This document shows positions 9,501 through 16,936 of a stretch of DNA of 64,000 bases, in pieces (position 1 is the first letter of the stretch; the number at the start of each line of letters is the position of its first letter). The stretch is from assembly GCA_019745415.1 (NCBI GenBank), contig JAIETF010000050.1, positions 1 to 64,000 of the forward strand. Reading direction: 5' to 3'. Under the pieces are notes generated by a model. That model had not been told where the DNA came from. It was given only the letters and a program-made list of their open reading frames with translations, and searched no databases. The position numbers and the translations under genes were made by a program. The DNA is from Candidatus Obscuribacterales bacterium (GTDB lineage: Bacteria > Cyanobacteriota > Vampirovibrionia > Obscuribacterales > Obscuribacteraceae).

Positions 9501-10060
9501 CCGCTAACTTGGATACACTTGCCGATGAGAAGGAAGAGATCATCCAGCGCATCGATGGCTATGGTCAACTTAAGAAAGAAACTTTCTTGGAAGCTTTCAA
9601 CGCCATCAATACCAACTTCCAACAGATCTTTGCCGAACTCTCTCATGGTACCGGCAGATTGGAATTGGAACATCCCGAAAGTCCTTTCGAGGGCGGACTG
9701 GTTATCAGAGCCCAACCAAGGGACAAGAAGATGCAGCGCATAGAAGCTTTGTCGGGCGGCGAAAAATCGCTAACTGCGCTATCTTTTGTATTCGCCTTCC
9801 AACGGTTTGCACCGGCACCATTCTATGCCTTTGACGAGGTCGACATGATGCTTGACGGCGCCAATGCCGAGAGATTAGCCCAGATGGTCAAGCGACAATC
9901 GGAGAGCGCCCAGTTTGTGGTGGTCAGCCTGCGTCGACCAATGATCGAGAATGCCGACCATGCTGTCGGTGTATCGCTTAGAGCCGACGGTTATTCACGC
10001 ACAGTTGGCATAAAAGAAGTCGTTATCCCGGATGAAGAACCCCTGAAGGCACTGGCTTAA
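6536..10060 (+). CDS. smc: chromosome segregation ATPase SMC
   Basis: The 1174-residue length is typical of bacterial SMC. Walker A is GPNGSGKSN at residues 31-39. Two long coiled coils flank the hinge (about 515-660, containing GTIGQLGQVDERFTTALETA and the Gly-rich stretch SGSISGGND). The ABC signature LSGGEKS is at 1072-1078, followed by a Walker B/D-loop region ending FYAFDEVDMMLDGAN. SMC dimers with ScpA and ScpB form condensin, which extrudes DNA loops from the origin. The start is TTG, with GGGGAAG five bases upstream. scpA begins one base after the stop, so the three condensin subunits are translationally linked here. Confidence 0.97.
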   Translation: MRIKEIELDNFKSFGKQTLVPLLDGFTTISGPNGSGKSNIIDSLLFALGLSSTRTMRAERLPDLLNNLSGRNEARVRVKFTNDEGDELEVIRRIKVKDNGYTSTYILNGKVSTLSEVHEELIKYNVSPTGYNVIMQGDVTGIVTMSATERRKIIDELAGVAEFDRRIDQAQNELTAVGEKIELQKIVLTEILARLEVLKTDRDQALKYLDLKTQKETVERDLVFVRAAELEEKAAAELKEIEKLNAKEESLNEKLDKTEVALVSLRAELGRIEQEIREKGGNEQLLIRQELENKRGELTREENKLSNLEGVIGEKTKQAKQIGSQIKTIDRHLSDLGKQKKQHTADQQAVREVLGEKQAALNAILAEIDGLRAEKDKSSDKIAGLHTDLQKLRDERHQFEVRKTALKTKRESLEGELENLRNRATEQIGRVSQVKGLLGKLDSEYQDHRALVAGIERSIMQYEAELESTREEIETKRQAQDSVNRRLIELETTREVQGESGYGKAVEAVLSANIAGVHGTIGQLGQVDERFTTALETAIGPRLGHIVVDDDEIAKRCIEFLKANQAGRATFVPLNRIQTQPPGLLPNRPGVIDFAYNLIDFNPRFVKAFQYACGQTIVLDTMDNARKLINQARMVTLEGELFDKSGSISGGNDNKARMHFGSRGETDLSVLKQTAKSLAEQLRWLKDSIKELENSLAEERAKLNKAKENMAHKLAELEAKRKLVKDTEEEVEGIKPKLREKGDEIDALETESNALDASIKEITVKIESMEGSLESARDKGHKSKLDNLILQSEELRQTVTAVDAENKEIQRHLDRIETEERVEITNRENLTVQANDLGVELDDLEGQKPLFENNIATLRASIAEMEAKVSELSEELESMRQAKEDIHEKITQSEIERTKHDQELIRVKEQRNERKISHYDVEQQLILVREEIERILAENPQYEKPNAGTVEQLKQQVERLERRMRALEPVNMKALEEYNQTAERQQELSANLDTLADEKEEIIQRIDGYGQLKKETFLEAFNAINTNFQQIFAELSHGTGRLELEHPESPFEGGLVIRAQPRDKKMQRIEALSGGEKSLTALSFVFAFQRFAPAPFYAFDEVDMMLDGANAERLAQMVKRQSESAQFVVVSLRRPMIENADHAVGVSLRADGYSRTVGIKEVVIPDEEPLKALA

Positions 10061-10061
10061 T

Positions 10062-11156
10062 ATGACTGAAATCAATCTAGCCGCCGAGCTTTCTAAGTTG
10101 GCTTTAGCCGAAGTGCAGTTCAAAGAGAATACTGCCCAAGCCAAAGCTTTAGAATCTCAAGAATCTCCAGAATCTCAAGTAACTAGTGAACAATCTTTTG
10201 CCCCTGCGGCAAAGGGCGGTCAATCGCTCAAAAAGAAAGTCAAAAGTAAGCGGGATGAGAACAGCGGCGAGGTTAGCCTCGATAGTGGCGTGCTTTCTGC
10301 TGATTCCGGTATTGAGATCTTGGTCAAGATGGCCGAGAAAGGCGAGATTGATCCAAAGAACGTCGATATCATCGATGTCACCGATAAGTTCCTCAAGACC
10401 ATTGCCACTTCGCCCAAAGAGAGTTTGAGATTGTCGGGTAAGGTTATTTTTCATGCTGCGGTACTTTTGCGCATGAAAGCAGAAGCCTTGCTTACCGAAG
10501 CCAATAATACGATTAATCCACCTGTGGTCGATGACTTCTTAGATTTCGACGCCGACGGCGGTCCGATTCTCTACGATTCGGCCAAGCAAGAGGTCGGGAG
10601 ACAGCTCACTTTCAAAGATCTAGAAGGGGCTATTGTCAGACGGGCTCTAAGAAAGCATCAACCGGTAAGAGAACGCAAGGTCACCCTCGAACAACTAATC
10701 GCAGCCCTGAAAGAGGCTGAGAAGCTTGAGAAAGTAAGACAGGACAAGAAGCCGAAAGCGAAAATTGATCTATCGGGCTATCATGAAGTACATGACGTTG
10801 ACGACATATTAGATCTCGCCCATGACGAAGATATCGAAAGTACGATCATCAAGATAGAACAATGGATATCGGAGAATCTCGATCTTGGAACAAATATCGA
10901 GCTTTTCGATCTAGTGAATAGATACAGTACAAAAAGAGACTGGGTGGAAGCATTTTTGGCAGCGCTATTTTTATCAAACGCCGGTAAAATAGATCTCGAA
11001 CAAGACACCTTTTATGGTCCGCTATATTTAAGTCTCTGTCGTTCTGTTGCCACCGATATTAGTGCCAACTTCAGCACCGAAGTCAGTACCATTCCAAATT
11101 TAATTCCAAATACCGATGCTGTTGATAGCCTAGAGAGTGAGGCGAAAAAATCATGA
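10062..11156 (+). CDS. scpA: condensin kleisin subunit ScpA
   Basis: This kleisin bridges the SMC head of one protomer to the neck of the other and recruits ScpB. The core is recognisable from about residue 75 (GIEILVKMAEKGEIDPKNVDI, then the helical block AVLLRMKAEALL). A C-terminal winged-helix region lies around 255-340. At 364 residues it is longer than usual (about 230-270), mainly because of a charged, low-complexity N-terminal extension of about 75 residues containing ESQESPESQ and a Lys-rich patch. The start is one base after smc, and the stop overlaps the scpB start by four bases (ATGA), as expected for stoichiometric expression. Confidence 0.92.
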   Translation: MTEINLAAELSKLALAEVQFKENTAQAKALESQESPESQVTSEQSFAPAAKGGQSLKKKVKSKRDENSGEVSLDSGVLSADSGIEILVKMAEKGEIDPKNVDIIDVTDKFLKTIATSPKESLRLSGKVIFHAAVLLRMKAEALLTEANNTINPPVVDDFLDFDADGGPILYDSAKQEVGRQLTFKDLEGAIVRRALRKHQPVRERKVTLEQLIAALKEAEKLEKVRQDKKPKAKIDLSGYHEVHDVDDILDLAHDEDIESTIIKIEQWISENLDLGTNIELFDLVNRYSTKRDWVEAFLAALFLSNAGKIDLEQDTFYGPLYLSLCRSVATDISANFSTEVSTIPNLIPNTDAVDSLESEAKKS

Positions 11157-11803
11157 GTTTGAAAAAGCAAATCGAAGCCCTTTTATTTCTCACAGACAAA
11201 CCGCTGAAAGCGCCTGTGATTGCCCGCAGCGTCAATCATGATGTGCAAGAAGTGCGTCAGGCTCTGCTCGAGCTTATCAATGATTATGAAAGCCGTGACG
11301 GCGCCATAGAAATAGCCGATGAAGACGGCTATATGATGCAGGTCAAAGACGAATACTCCAACTTAGTTGATGAATTTGCTCCCTTTGAGATGCCGACCTC
11401 ACTTGTGCGCACGCTCTCGGCTATCGCCATTAAGCAACCAGTAATGCAGTCTGAAATCATCAAATTAAGAGGGGCCGGCGCCTACGATCACATAAAAGAG
11501 TTGCTCATCAGAGAACTGATTCATAGAAAAGAAGAAGGGCGCTCTCCCATTCTCACCACCACAAAAAAATTCCAAGAATATTTCCGTCTCTCTAAAGATG
11601 GTCAAACCTGGCGCAAAACTATGGAAAAGACTGTTTCCGATAAAGCAGCTGCCGGCGCAGATGGTGCCGTCAATGACTATTCAGTGCCGGAAGAGATAGT
11701 AGCCGCCCTTGAACAGCCTGTACAACTGGGTATGTTCGATGCGTCTCCTGATTCTGATAATAATTACGTTGCACCAGCGCAAACTGCTGCTTTGGCTGAG
11801 TAA
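11153..11803 (+). CDS. scpB: condensin subunit ScpB
   Basis: A 216-residue protein with the tandem winged-helix layout of ScpB. It begins LKKQIEALLFLTDKPLKAPVIA (the typical first WHD), and the second WHD carries TLSAIAIKQPVMQSEIIKLRG and the usual KELLIRELI(x)RKEEGR block with the strand ILTTTKKFQEYFRL. It dimerises and binds ScpA in the SMC complex. The last 45 residues are an acidic, unstructured tail. It overlaps scpA by four bases, and its stop overlaps the ispD start (TAATG). Confidence 0.93.
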   Translation: MSLKKQIEALLFLTDKPLKAPVIARSVNHDVQEVRQALLELINDYESRDGAIEIADEDGYMMQVKDEYSNLVDEFAPFEMPTSLVRTLSAIAIKQPVMQSEIIKLRGAGAYDHIKELLIRELIHRKEEGRSPILTTTKKFQEYFRLSKDGQTWRKTMEKTVSDKAAAGADGAVNDYSVPEEIVAALEQPVQLGMFDASPDSDNNYVAPAQTAALAE

Positions 11804-12549
11804 TGCCTGAAGCAATGCAAAGTACTTTTGCGGCGGTTGTCACTGCCGGTGGTAGTGGCTTACGCTTTGGCGCTGAAGAACCCAAACAATTTCTCGACCT
11901 GTTTGGATATCCGATGTATATATGGTCGATATTAAATTGCCTATATTTAGACATCTTCGAGACTATTATTCTCACCTTGCCGGAACAATATATAGATCGC
12001 GTGCAAGCTGATCTTGCCAGACTTGCAACAGAATCTAATTTGCCCAATGCCGCCGCAAAAGTGAGACCGATTGCCGGTGGTTCCTCCCGCCAGATGTCGG
12101 TTCATTTAGCCCTAGAATTTCTTAGCCAGTCTAATCCGCAGTATGTGGTGGTGCATGATGCAGCCAGACCCTTTGCCGGGCTTGCATCCTTCCGTCTTTG
12201 TCTAAAGACCTTGGTCGAGAAGGGGGCTTGTTCAATCGGCACTCCTGTATCAGACACAATCAAGAGGGTAGACGGCGAGAAGATCGTGGAGACCTTAGAC
12301 CGGTCAGCACTCTGGTCTGTACAAACACCGCAGGGTTCGCCCTTCCCTCTTTTGTTGGATTGCCATAGACGTGCCTTCAAGGACGGTATTAGTGTCACCG
12401 ATGATGCCGCCATCTTAGAGAGCTATGGAAATACCGTTTTTATATTCAAGGGTTCAAATCAGAACATTAAGGTTACTCTTGCCGACGATTTTAAGACTTG
12501 TCAGCTACTTGCCCCCTTATATCTGTCCAAAAGCCCCATGGAACCATAG
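11803..12549 (+). CDS. ispD: 2-C-methyl-D-erythritol 4-phosphate cytidylyltransferase (IspD)
   Basis: The 248-residue nucleotidyltransferase of the MEP pathway joins CTP and MEP to give CDP-ME for isoprenoid synthesis. It has the N-terminal nucleotide-binding signature AAVVTAGGSGLRFGAEEPKQF (about 10-30), VVVHDAARPF near residue 113, and DTIKRVD, QTPQ and VTDDA blocks in the expected order. The ATG shares a base with the scpB stop, so this metabolic gene is translationally coupled to condensin genes. The MEP pathway fits a bacterial, cyanobacteria-related host. Confidence 0.95.
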   Translation: MPEAMQSTFAAVVTAGGSGLRFGAEEPKQFLDLFGYPMYIWSILNCLYLDIFETIILTLPEQYIDRVQADLARLATESNLPNAAAKVRPIAGGSSRQMSVHLALEFLSQSNPQYVVVHDAARPFAGLASFRLCLKTLVEKGACSIGTPVSDTIKRVDGEKIVETLDRSALWSVQTPQGSPFPLLLDCHRRAFKDGISVTDDAAILESYGNTVFIFKGSNQNIKVTLADDFKTCQLLAPLYLSKSPMEP

Positions 12550-12614
12550 ATGGTGCATATTGAACAACCTCTGTTTTTCTATAGTTTTAGCGCCGCCACC
12601 ACAAATAACACCAC

Positions 12615-12642
12615 TTGCAAGTTCTAGATAATTGACTAAAAT
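12615..12642 (+). promoter_or_regulatory. possible sepF promoter
   Basis: TTGCAA (12615-12620), a 16 bp spacer and TAAAAT (12637-12642) lie 54 bp before the sepF start in the ispD-sepF gap. The -35 is weak (four of six), so this is tentative. Confidence 0.3.
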
Positions 12643-12696
12643 TGTTGCATCTCTGTTTTTATCCGTATTTTCAAATTTAACTAAAAGGGTGTGGCC

Positions 12697-13248
12697 ATGG
12701 TTGACGACTATAGAGAAAGCCCCCAGGAGAAGCCCAAGTTCGCCAATGAAACAAAGTCGAACAAGCGGGAAATAGATCTTTTCCCAGCCTTGCAAGACCG
12801 CAGAATGATGGCGCTAGGCTCGGCTAGACAGGCGGCGCCAACCAGGATTGGCACGCAGATCTCCATTTTCAGTCCGGTTTCTTTTGAGGAAGCTCTCGAA
12901 ATAGTCGAGTGCCTAAGAGCAAGGGCAGCCACGACTATTTCATTGGAAAACATGAAGAAGCTCGACGCAAGCAGGCTGGTTGATTTCGTCGCTGGAGCTT
13001 CCGCCGCTCTTGATGGCGACTTCCACAAATTGAGCGAACAAGTCTATGTCTTCTGCCCGGCTAACATCAAAATAACTGCTCAGACCAAGAATGCCGCTAA
13101 AGAATCCGCCAACTACGGCGATGCCTTTACTGGCTCCACCGAGTCTCTTAACAACCTCAATAGCCTTGGCATGGGTGCACTTGATTTCTTGTATCCTGGC
13201 AGGGCTCAAGATTCAGCCAATACTTCCACTTGGTCTACCAAGCAGTAA
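12697..13248 (+). CDS. sepF: cell division protein SepF
   Basis: SepF (Cdv2 in cyanobacteria) is the FtsZ membrane anchor of Gram-positive bacteria and cyanobacteria. The 183-residue protein has a disordered, charged N-terminus. The compact SepF domain runs from about 50 to 130: TQISIFSPVSFEEALEIVEC, then the dimer interface ATTISLENMKKLDASRLVDF and GASAALDGDFHKLSEQVYVF. That block order and the ALDGD(x)5SE core are diagnostic. The frame can start at GTG 12691, but AGGG at 12686-12689 is better spaced for ATG 12697. A Ser/Asn-rich tail (150-183) follows the domain. No amphipathic membrane-targeting helix is obvious at the N-terminus, which is unusual for SepF. Confidence 0.85.
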   Translation: MVDDYRESPQEKPKFANETKSNKREIDLFPALQDRRMMALGSARQAAPTRIGTQISIFSPVSFEEALEIVECLRARAATTISLENMKKLDASRLVDFVAGASAALDGDFHKLSEQVYVFCPANIKITAQTKNAAKESANYGDAFTGSTESLNNLNSLGMGALDFLYPGRAQDSANTSTWSTKQ

Positions 13249-13617
13249 GCCGAGGTTGATTATTATCAGCACTCAGGCGAGAGAAAGTTCTGTTAGTTTT
13301 TTTTAAGATGCCATCCCTGGCGCTTATGAAACCAAGTTCAAGTTTTTTAACAGCCCTCTTTCCTTACCGCTGGTATTATTGGAGTACAGCTAATCCATCC
13401 ATACAAATAGCTGTGTTTCCTCCTATCCTAATCCACCACAACATTTCTTCCCCTTCAGTCTCTGGAGGGGAAGTTGTTTTAGGGCGGAAATAGAAAAATA
13501 CATCAGGTGCAAAAGCATCCTACCGAAATTTTTGCGCAGCAAATACAAAATAACCGGTCGCCCTTGCAACCATATATAGTGCCGGAAAAAAGTACTGAAC
13601 TGCCTTTACTATTTTTT
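13249..13617. other. gene-free gap between sepF and the TetR gene
   Basis: A 369 bp stretch between convergent genes. Besides the hairpin at 13439-13480 I see only short, compositionally unconvincing frames and no RNA gene. Confidence 0.5.
13439..13480 (+). terminator. hairpin terminator downstream of sepF
   Basis: CTTCCCCT (13447-13454) pairs perfectly with AGGGGAAG (13466-13473) across an 11 nt loop, and flanking ACAAC/GTTGT can extend the stem past a small bulge. It is followed by TTGTTTT, giving a rho-independent type terminator reading out of sepF. Confidence 0.6.
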
Positions 13618-14205
13618 CTAAGCTGATTGAAGCATTGCCTGGGCAAAGGTTGAAAGACGCCTGGCTCGAGCTTGGTTGGCGATTCCCCTTGACTGGGCCA
13701 GCATACCAAAGATGTAAACAAAAAGGGCCTCAGCCAAGTGCTCCGCAGATAAATCTGCTCGGAAAACACCGCTCTTTTGTCCGCGTACTATCAGCTTAGC
13801 CAATAGCTTTTCCACTCGCACCAAGTGCATTTTGAGAATCTCGCCGGCCTTTTCATCTCGCTGGCTAAGCTCCACCACGGTGTTGACGGCGAAGCAACCT
13901 CTTGGCGTCGTCTGTTTGCAGCAAAGATCCTCTACTAAGCCCATTAAGGAATTCAATGACTGTAGCGGATCGGCATCAGAGTCAACGGATTGCTTCATTT
14001 TCTCAAAAAGGCGGTCAAGATAGTCTTGCAGCGAGAGCAGAAAAAGATTGTGTTTATCGCCAAAAGCCTTGTAGAGACTGCCTTTGGTCAGTCCCATTGC
14101 ATTGAGAAGGTCATCCATAGAGGTAGCTTCATATCCGTACTCCCAGAAGGTCGACATGGCAGCCTCCATTGCCTCCTGAATATCGAATTCTCTCGGTCTG
14201 GCCAT
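13618..14205 (-). CDS. TetR/AcrR family transcriptional regulator
   Basis: A 195-residue repressor-type protein. The N-terminal HTH is classic (residues 8-55: AMEAAMSTFWEYGYEATSMD, LLNAMGLTKGSLYKAFGDKHNLF). The C-terminal ligand domain contains TPRGCFAVNTVVELS, with a Cys pair upstream (DLCCKQ), as in the NemR/AcuR-like branch that senses electrophiles or acids. It lies 48 bp downstream of, and on the same strand as, the iron-sulfur/SCP2 gene. Near-identical boxes precede both genes (14224-14243 and 15644-15700), so it probably regulates both itself and that gene. The ligand is unknown. Confidence 0.9.
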   Translation of the reverse strand: MARPREFDIQEAMEAAMSTFWEYGYEATSMDDLLNAMGLTKGSLYKAFGDKHNLFLLSLQDYLDRLFEKMKQSVDSDADPLQSLNSLMGLVEDLCCKQTTPRGCFAVNTVVELSQRDEKAGEILKMHLVRVEKLLAKLIVRGQKSGVFRADLSAEHLAEALFVYIFGMLAQSRGIANQARARRLSTFAQAMLQSA

Positions 14206-14223
14206 GTTTTCTTCACTTCCTTA

Positions 14224-14243
14224 GGGCAATTTGGTCAATAATG
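14224..14243. promoter_or_regulatory. putative TetR operator box C
   Basis: GGGCAATTTGGTCAATAATG, in the 48 bp between the iron-sulfur/SCP2 gene and tetR, matches the right part of boxes A and B upstream of the former (shared TTGGTC followed by an A-rich AAT). Its left half is degenerate. Confidence 0.5.
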
Positions 14244-14253
14244 CCGAAATGTT

Positions 14254-15612
14254 TCATACTGGAAAGCACTTTTGGAACTGCAGCAAATGCACGGGACTGC
14301 CAGATAGCCGCAGCTTGCCTGTAAGCAGCCCCAGAGGTATAGAGCGACGATGATTGAGAAAATCAATCCAAAAACCGGAATCCGCAGTCACTTTTAAGTC
14401 AGCCTGTCCTTGGTGAGTTCTTGTCACGGTCAGCTTGCCTTTGCTAATTTGTACGCCAGCTATGGCGGGCTCTTTACCAGTAAAGGTAAAGTGTAGATTA
14501 ACATCAACATCTCTTGCTCGCTTTCTTTGAAAGACAGATCTGAGACCGCTGATAAATGATTCAATCGTATTTGGTATCAGTGAATTTTTCACTAATCTAA
14601 TCTCTTTATGTGGAAAGCGTTTTTTGACATATTCTTCAGCATCTGTGTCCGGCACCACATAAATGGGCTCTTCCTTTTTCAGGAGCGGCTTTACGACAGT
14701 ATCGAGAAATTCCTTTCTGCTGTTTAGAAATTGACCGATAACGTCATCGCCCGCCGGACATACCGACATGCAGTATGCGGCCTTGTAGTTCGGTCCAAAA
14801 GATAGGCTTTGCCACATTGAAGCCGTTTCGTTTGGTGCCACTTTTGCTTGGTATTCCTCTCGACCGCGACTATCCGCAATCGTACCAACCCAGTCGGTGA
14901 ATCCACCCATGAACTCGCGATAGTTATGGGTGTAGCAAGCAGAAAAGTCGAATTCGCCGGTTGGAGCGATGGCGCCAACCGGACAAGCTGAGACGCAAAG
15001 TTTGCATTCAAAACACGGATTAAAGTCAATCGGTTTATCATAACGGCTTATGCGGGCGTCAATGGCCACAGTGCCGAGGAGTATGAAGTTACCGAACTTT
15101 GGGTGAATGACATTCCTATGAATGCCCTTCTTTCCCAAACCGGCGGCTTCAGCGATTGGTTTATGTGAAATTACCCATACTTTTCCAGGAAAGCGCTGCA
15201 TCTCCATCGGAAAGCCCATTGCTGGATTGAGGGCTCGAATACCTAGACGCTCTAGTTTAGCCACTAAGTTCCTAGTAATCGAATTCACTTCTTCCCCTTG
15301 GTGGTGAAATTCCAAATTCGCAATGGAGCGGGCGGAACTCCTAATTGGTTCTCGATTCATCCTAACGACAATGCTTATAAATGATTTGGCAGCGGGAAAA
15401 ATTTTTTCCAGTTCGCGCTTCTCATCGGACATAGAGGGCCGATCAATGTCTACGAAGCCTACGTCGTCTGCACCCAAGCTCAAGGCGAGTTCCTTCAGTG
15501 CGTCATAGTCGAGCATACCGTCCTCAGGCACTAGCTCTTTTGTTCTGATTGGCTGTATTTCCGCGTCACCATCTATTGACCCGCCGACATCTCTCATCGC
15601 CCGGTTCTCCAT
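14254..15612 (-). CDS. QueG-like 4Fe-4S protein fused to an SCP2 sterol-carrier domain
   Basis: A 452-residue protein. Residues 35-190 resemble the cobalamin-binding part of QueG/reductive-dehalogenase-like proteins (DYDALKELALSLGADDVGFV, then GLGKKGIHRNVIHPKFGNFI). Next comes a bacterial ferredoxin module, Cys200-x2-Cys203-x2-Cys206-x3-Cys210-Pro, with further Cys at 226, 281 and 285 (CMSVCP) for a second cluster. The C-terminal 90 residues (about 365-452, DVDVNLHFTFTGKEP to LTGKLRLSGSP) look like an SCP2 lipid-binding domain. A redox reaction on a hydrophobic substrate is a reasonable inference; true epoxyqueuosine reductase activity is less likely given the fusion. An alternative ATG at 15597 has GGAG upstream. 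It is probably controlled by the TetR gene next to it. Confidence 0.75.
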   Translation of the reverse strand: MENRAMRDVGGSIDGDAEIQPIRTKELVPEDGMLDYDALKELALSLGADDVGFVDIDRPSMSDEKRELEKIFPAAKSFISIVVRMNREPIRSSARSIANLEFHHQGEEVNSITRNLVAKLERLGIRALNPAMGFPMEMQRFPGKVWVISHKPIAEAAGLGKKGIHRNVIHPKFGNFILLGTVAIDARISRYDKPIDFNPCFECKLCVSACPVGAIAPTGEFDFSACYTHNYREFMGGFTDWVGTIADSRGREEYQAKVAPNETASMWQSLSFGPNYKAAYCMSVCPAGDDVIGQFLNSRKEFLDTVVKPLLKKEEPIYVVPDTDAEEYVKKRFPHKEIRLVKNSLIPNTIESFISGLRSVFQRKRARDVDVNLHFTFTGKEPAIAGVQISKGKLTVTRTHQGQADLKVTADSGFWIDFLNHRRSIPLGLLTGKLRLSGSPVHLLQFQKCFPV

Positions 15613-15643
15613 TTAATATCTTAGGTATTCTGACTACTCGTTC

Positions 15644-15700
15644 GGAACCATTTGGTCCACAATAGAAAGATAGCAGTTAGGAACCGATTGGTCAATAATG
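15644..15700. promoter_or_regulatory. paired TetR operator boxes A and B
   Basis: Box A GGAACCATTTGGTCC (15644-15658) and box B GGAACCGATTGGTC (15680-15693) are partial palindromes of form ACCNNTTGGT, with centres about 36 bp apart. Both continue into an AAT-rich tail (CACAATA, AATAATG). They lie 32-88 bp upstream of the iron-sulfur/SCP2 gene, where a repressor could block its promoter. Box C upstream of tetR shares the core. Confidence 0.6.
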
Positions 15701-15847
15701 ATTTTTGAGGTCCTTTTCGATGTAAGAGAGTGAGCTTTGGAGCTATCCGTTACATGCCGCATCAATTGGCAAGCGAATAAAAGCCGCAGGCTGCCTTGAC
15801 TAATGACTCTAATGATATAAGACCATTCTGAAACTCAGACCAGAAGG

Positions 15848-16933
15848 TTAAACCCTAAATTCACTCTCTAGACATTGCAAGATCTGCTCAGCCGCCCTAT
15901 CAAGATCGGCGCCATCAACCTTAAGCAAAGGTTGATCGACAAAATGGCGACTATAGAGTGGATCGTAATAGTTCTGCAGCATCAGTTCGACTGCTTCTCT
16001 GAGCTTGCCTTGATTAACCTGCTCGCTTATATTGTGACGCAGCTCTTTGCTGAGCCCTTTGACATAGCCAAGTAATTCTATTGCTTTGAGCAAGAGTTCA
16101 TCAGTAGAATAGGGCAGCTTTTCAAAGGCGCCTCCACCCTCCAAATAGTCATGCAAAATACGCTCTGCACGCAATGTCGAATTACTCTCAATGATAATGC
16201 GCCTGGTGCTGTTTTGAATGGCAAGGTAGAGAAAATCCGGCACTCGCAAACGACCAATCTTGCGCGACTCCGCTTCGACAAAGTAATAACCATTGGCAAC
16301 AACTTTGCTTTTCAGCTGCTTCAGCGCAAAGAAAAGCTCGCCCTCGAAATTCTTCTGACTAGGTTGGGCAGCCAGCCCTAGAGCACCAAATATAGAGCCA
16401 CGATGATTGGCTAACTTCTCTAGATCGACAACTGGCTGACCACGTTCAGAAAGTTTAGCTAAGAGCTCGGTCTTGCCGCTACCGGTCAAGCCGTCAATAA
16501 CGACCGCCTGATAATTAAATGCACCAGCTTCAAATTCAGCGATGATATGTCGGCGGAAAGCCTTGTAGCCCCCGGTCAAACGCCAACAATCTATGCCGAC
16601 AATACTTAAGCAGCTGGCCACGGCCTCAGAACGCAAGCCGCCACGCCAACAGTGCACTACCAGCGGTGCACCGCCACGTCTTAAGGCTGCAATTTCTTCC
16701 ACTAAGTCTGAAATTTTTGGTGAGATAATCTTGAGCGCTTTTCTTCTTGCCACCATTTCGCCTTCTTGCGCATAAATGGTACCAATCTCAGCCCGTTCGC
16801 CATCAGTGAACAAGGGAACATTATGAGAGCCGGGAATATTCTCGGCTAAATACTCACAAGGAGAGCGCACGTCGATAAGGCAAACCCGACTGAGAGAGGC
16901 TACTTCTTCGGCACTGATCTCACGCCAGGTCAT
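15848..16933 (-). CDS. mnmH: tRNA 2-selenouridine synthase (MnmH/SelU)
   Basis: A 361-residue enzyme that geranylates and then selenates 2-thiouridine at wobble position 34 of Lys, Glu and Gln tRNAs, using selenophosphate. It has an N-terminal rhodanese domain (residues 5-130) with catalytic Cys95 in HCWRGGLRS, followed by a P-loop domain with Walker A GLTGSGKT (148-155). The family-specific LANHRGSIFG block lies near 180. Length matches the family. It is the last gene of the minus-strand operon, three bases after rnj. Its presence suggests the host makes selenophosphate (SelD), which is not in this window. Confidence 0.93.
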   Translation of the reverse strand: MTWREISAEEVASLSRVCLIDVRSPCEYLAENIPGSHNVPLFTDGERAEIGTIYAQEGEMVARRKALKIISPKISDLVEEIAALRRGGAPLVVHCWRGGLRSEAVASCLSIVGIDCWRLTGGYKAFRRHIIAEFEAGAFNYQAVVIDGLTGSGKTELLAKLSERGQPVVDLEKLANHRGSIFGALGLAAQPSQKNFEGELFFALKQLKSKVVANGYYFVEAESRKIGRLRVPDFLYLAIQNSTRRIIIESNSTLRAERILHDYLEGGGAFEKLPYSTDELLLKAIELLGYVKGLSKELRHNISEQVNQGKLREAVELMLQNYYDPLYSRHFVDQPLLKVDGADLDRAAEQILQCLESEFRV

Positions 16934-16936
16934 CGC

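Noticed and set aside
12517-12795. Open frame on the minus strand across the ispD-sepF junction
   Set aside because: It runs antisense through both gene ends, has no ribosome binding site and no family pattern.
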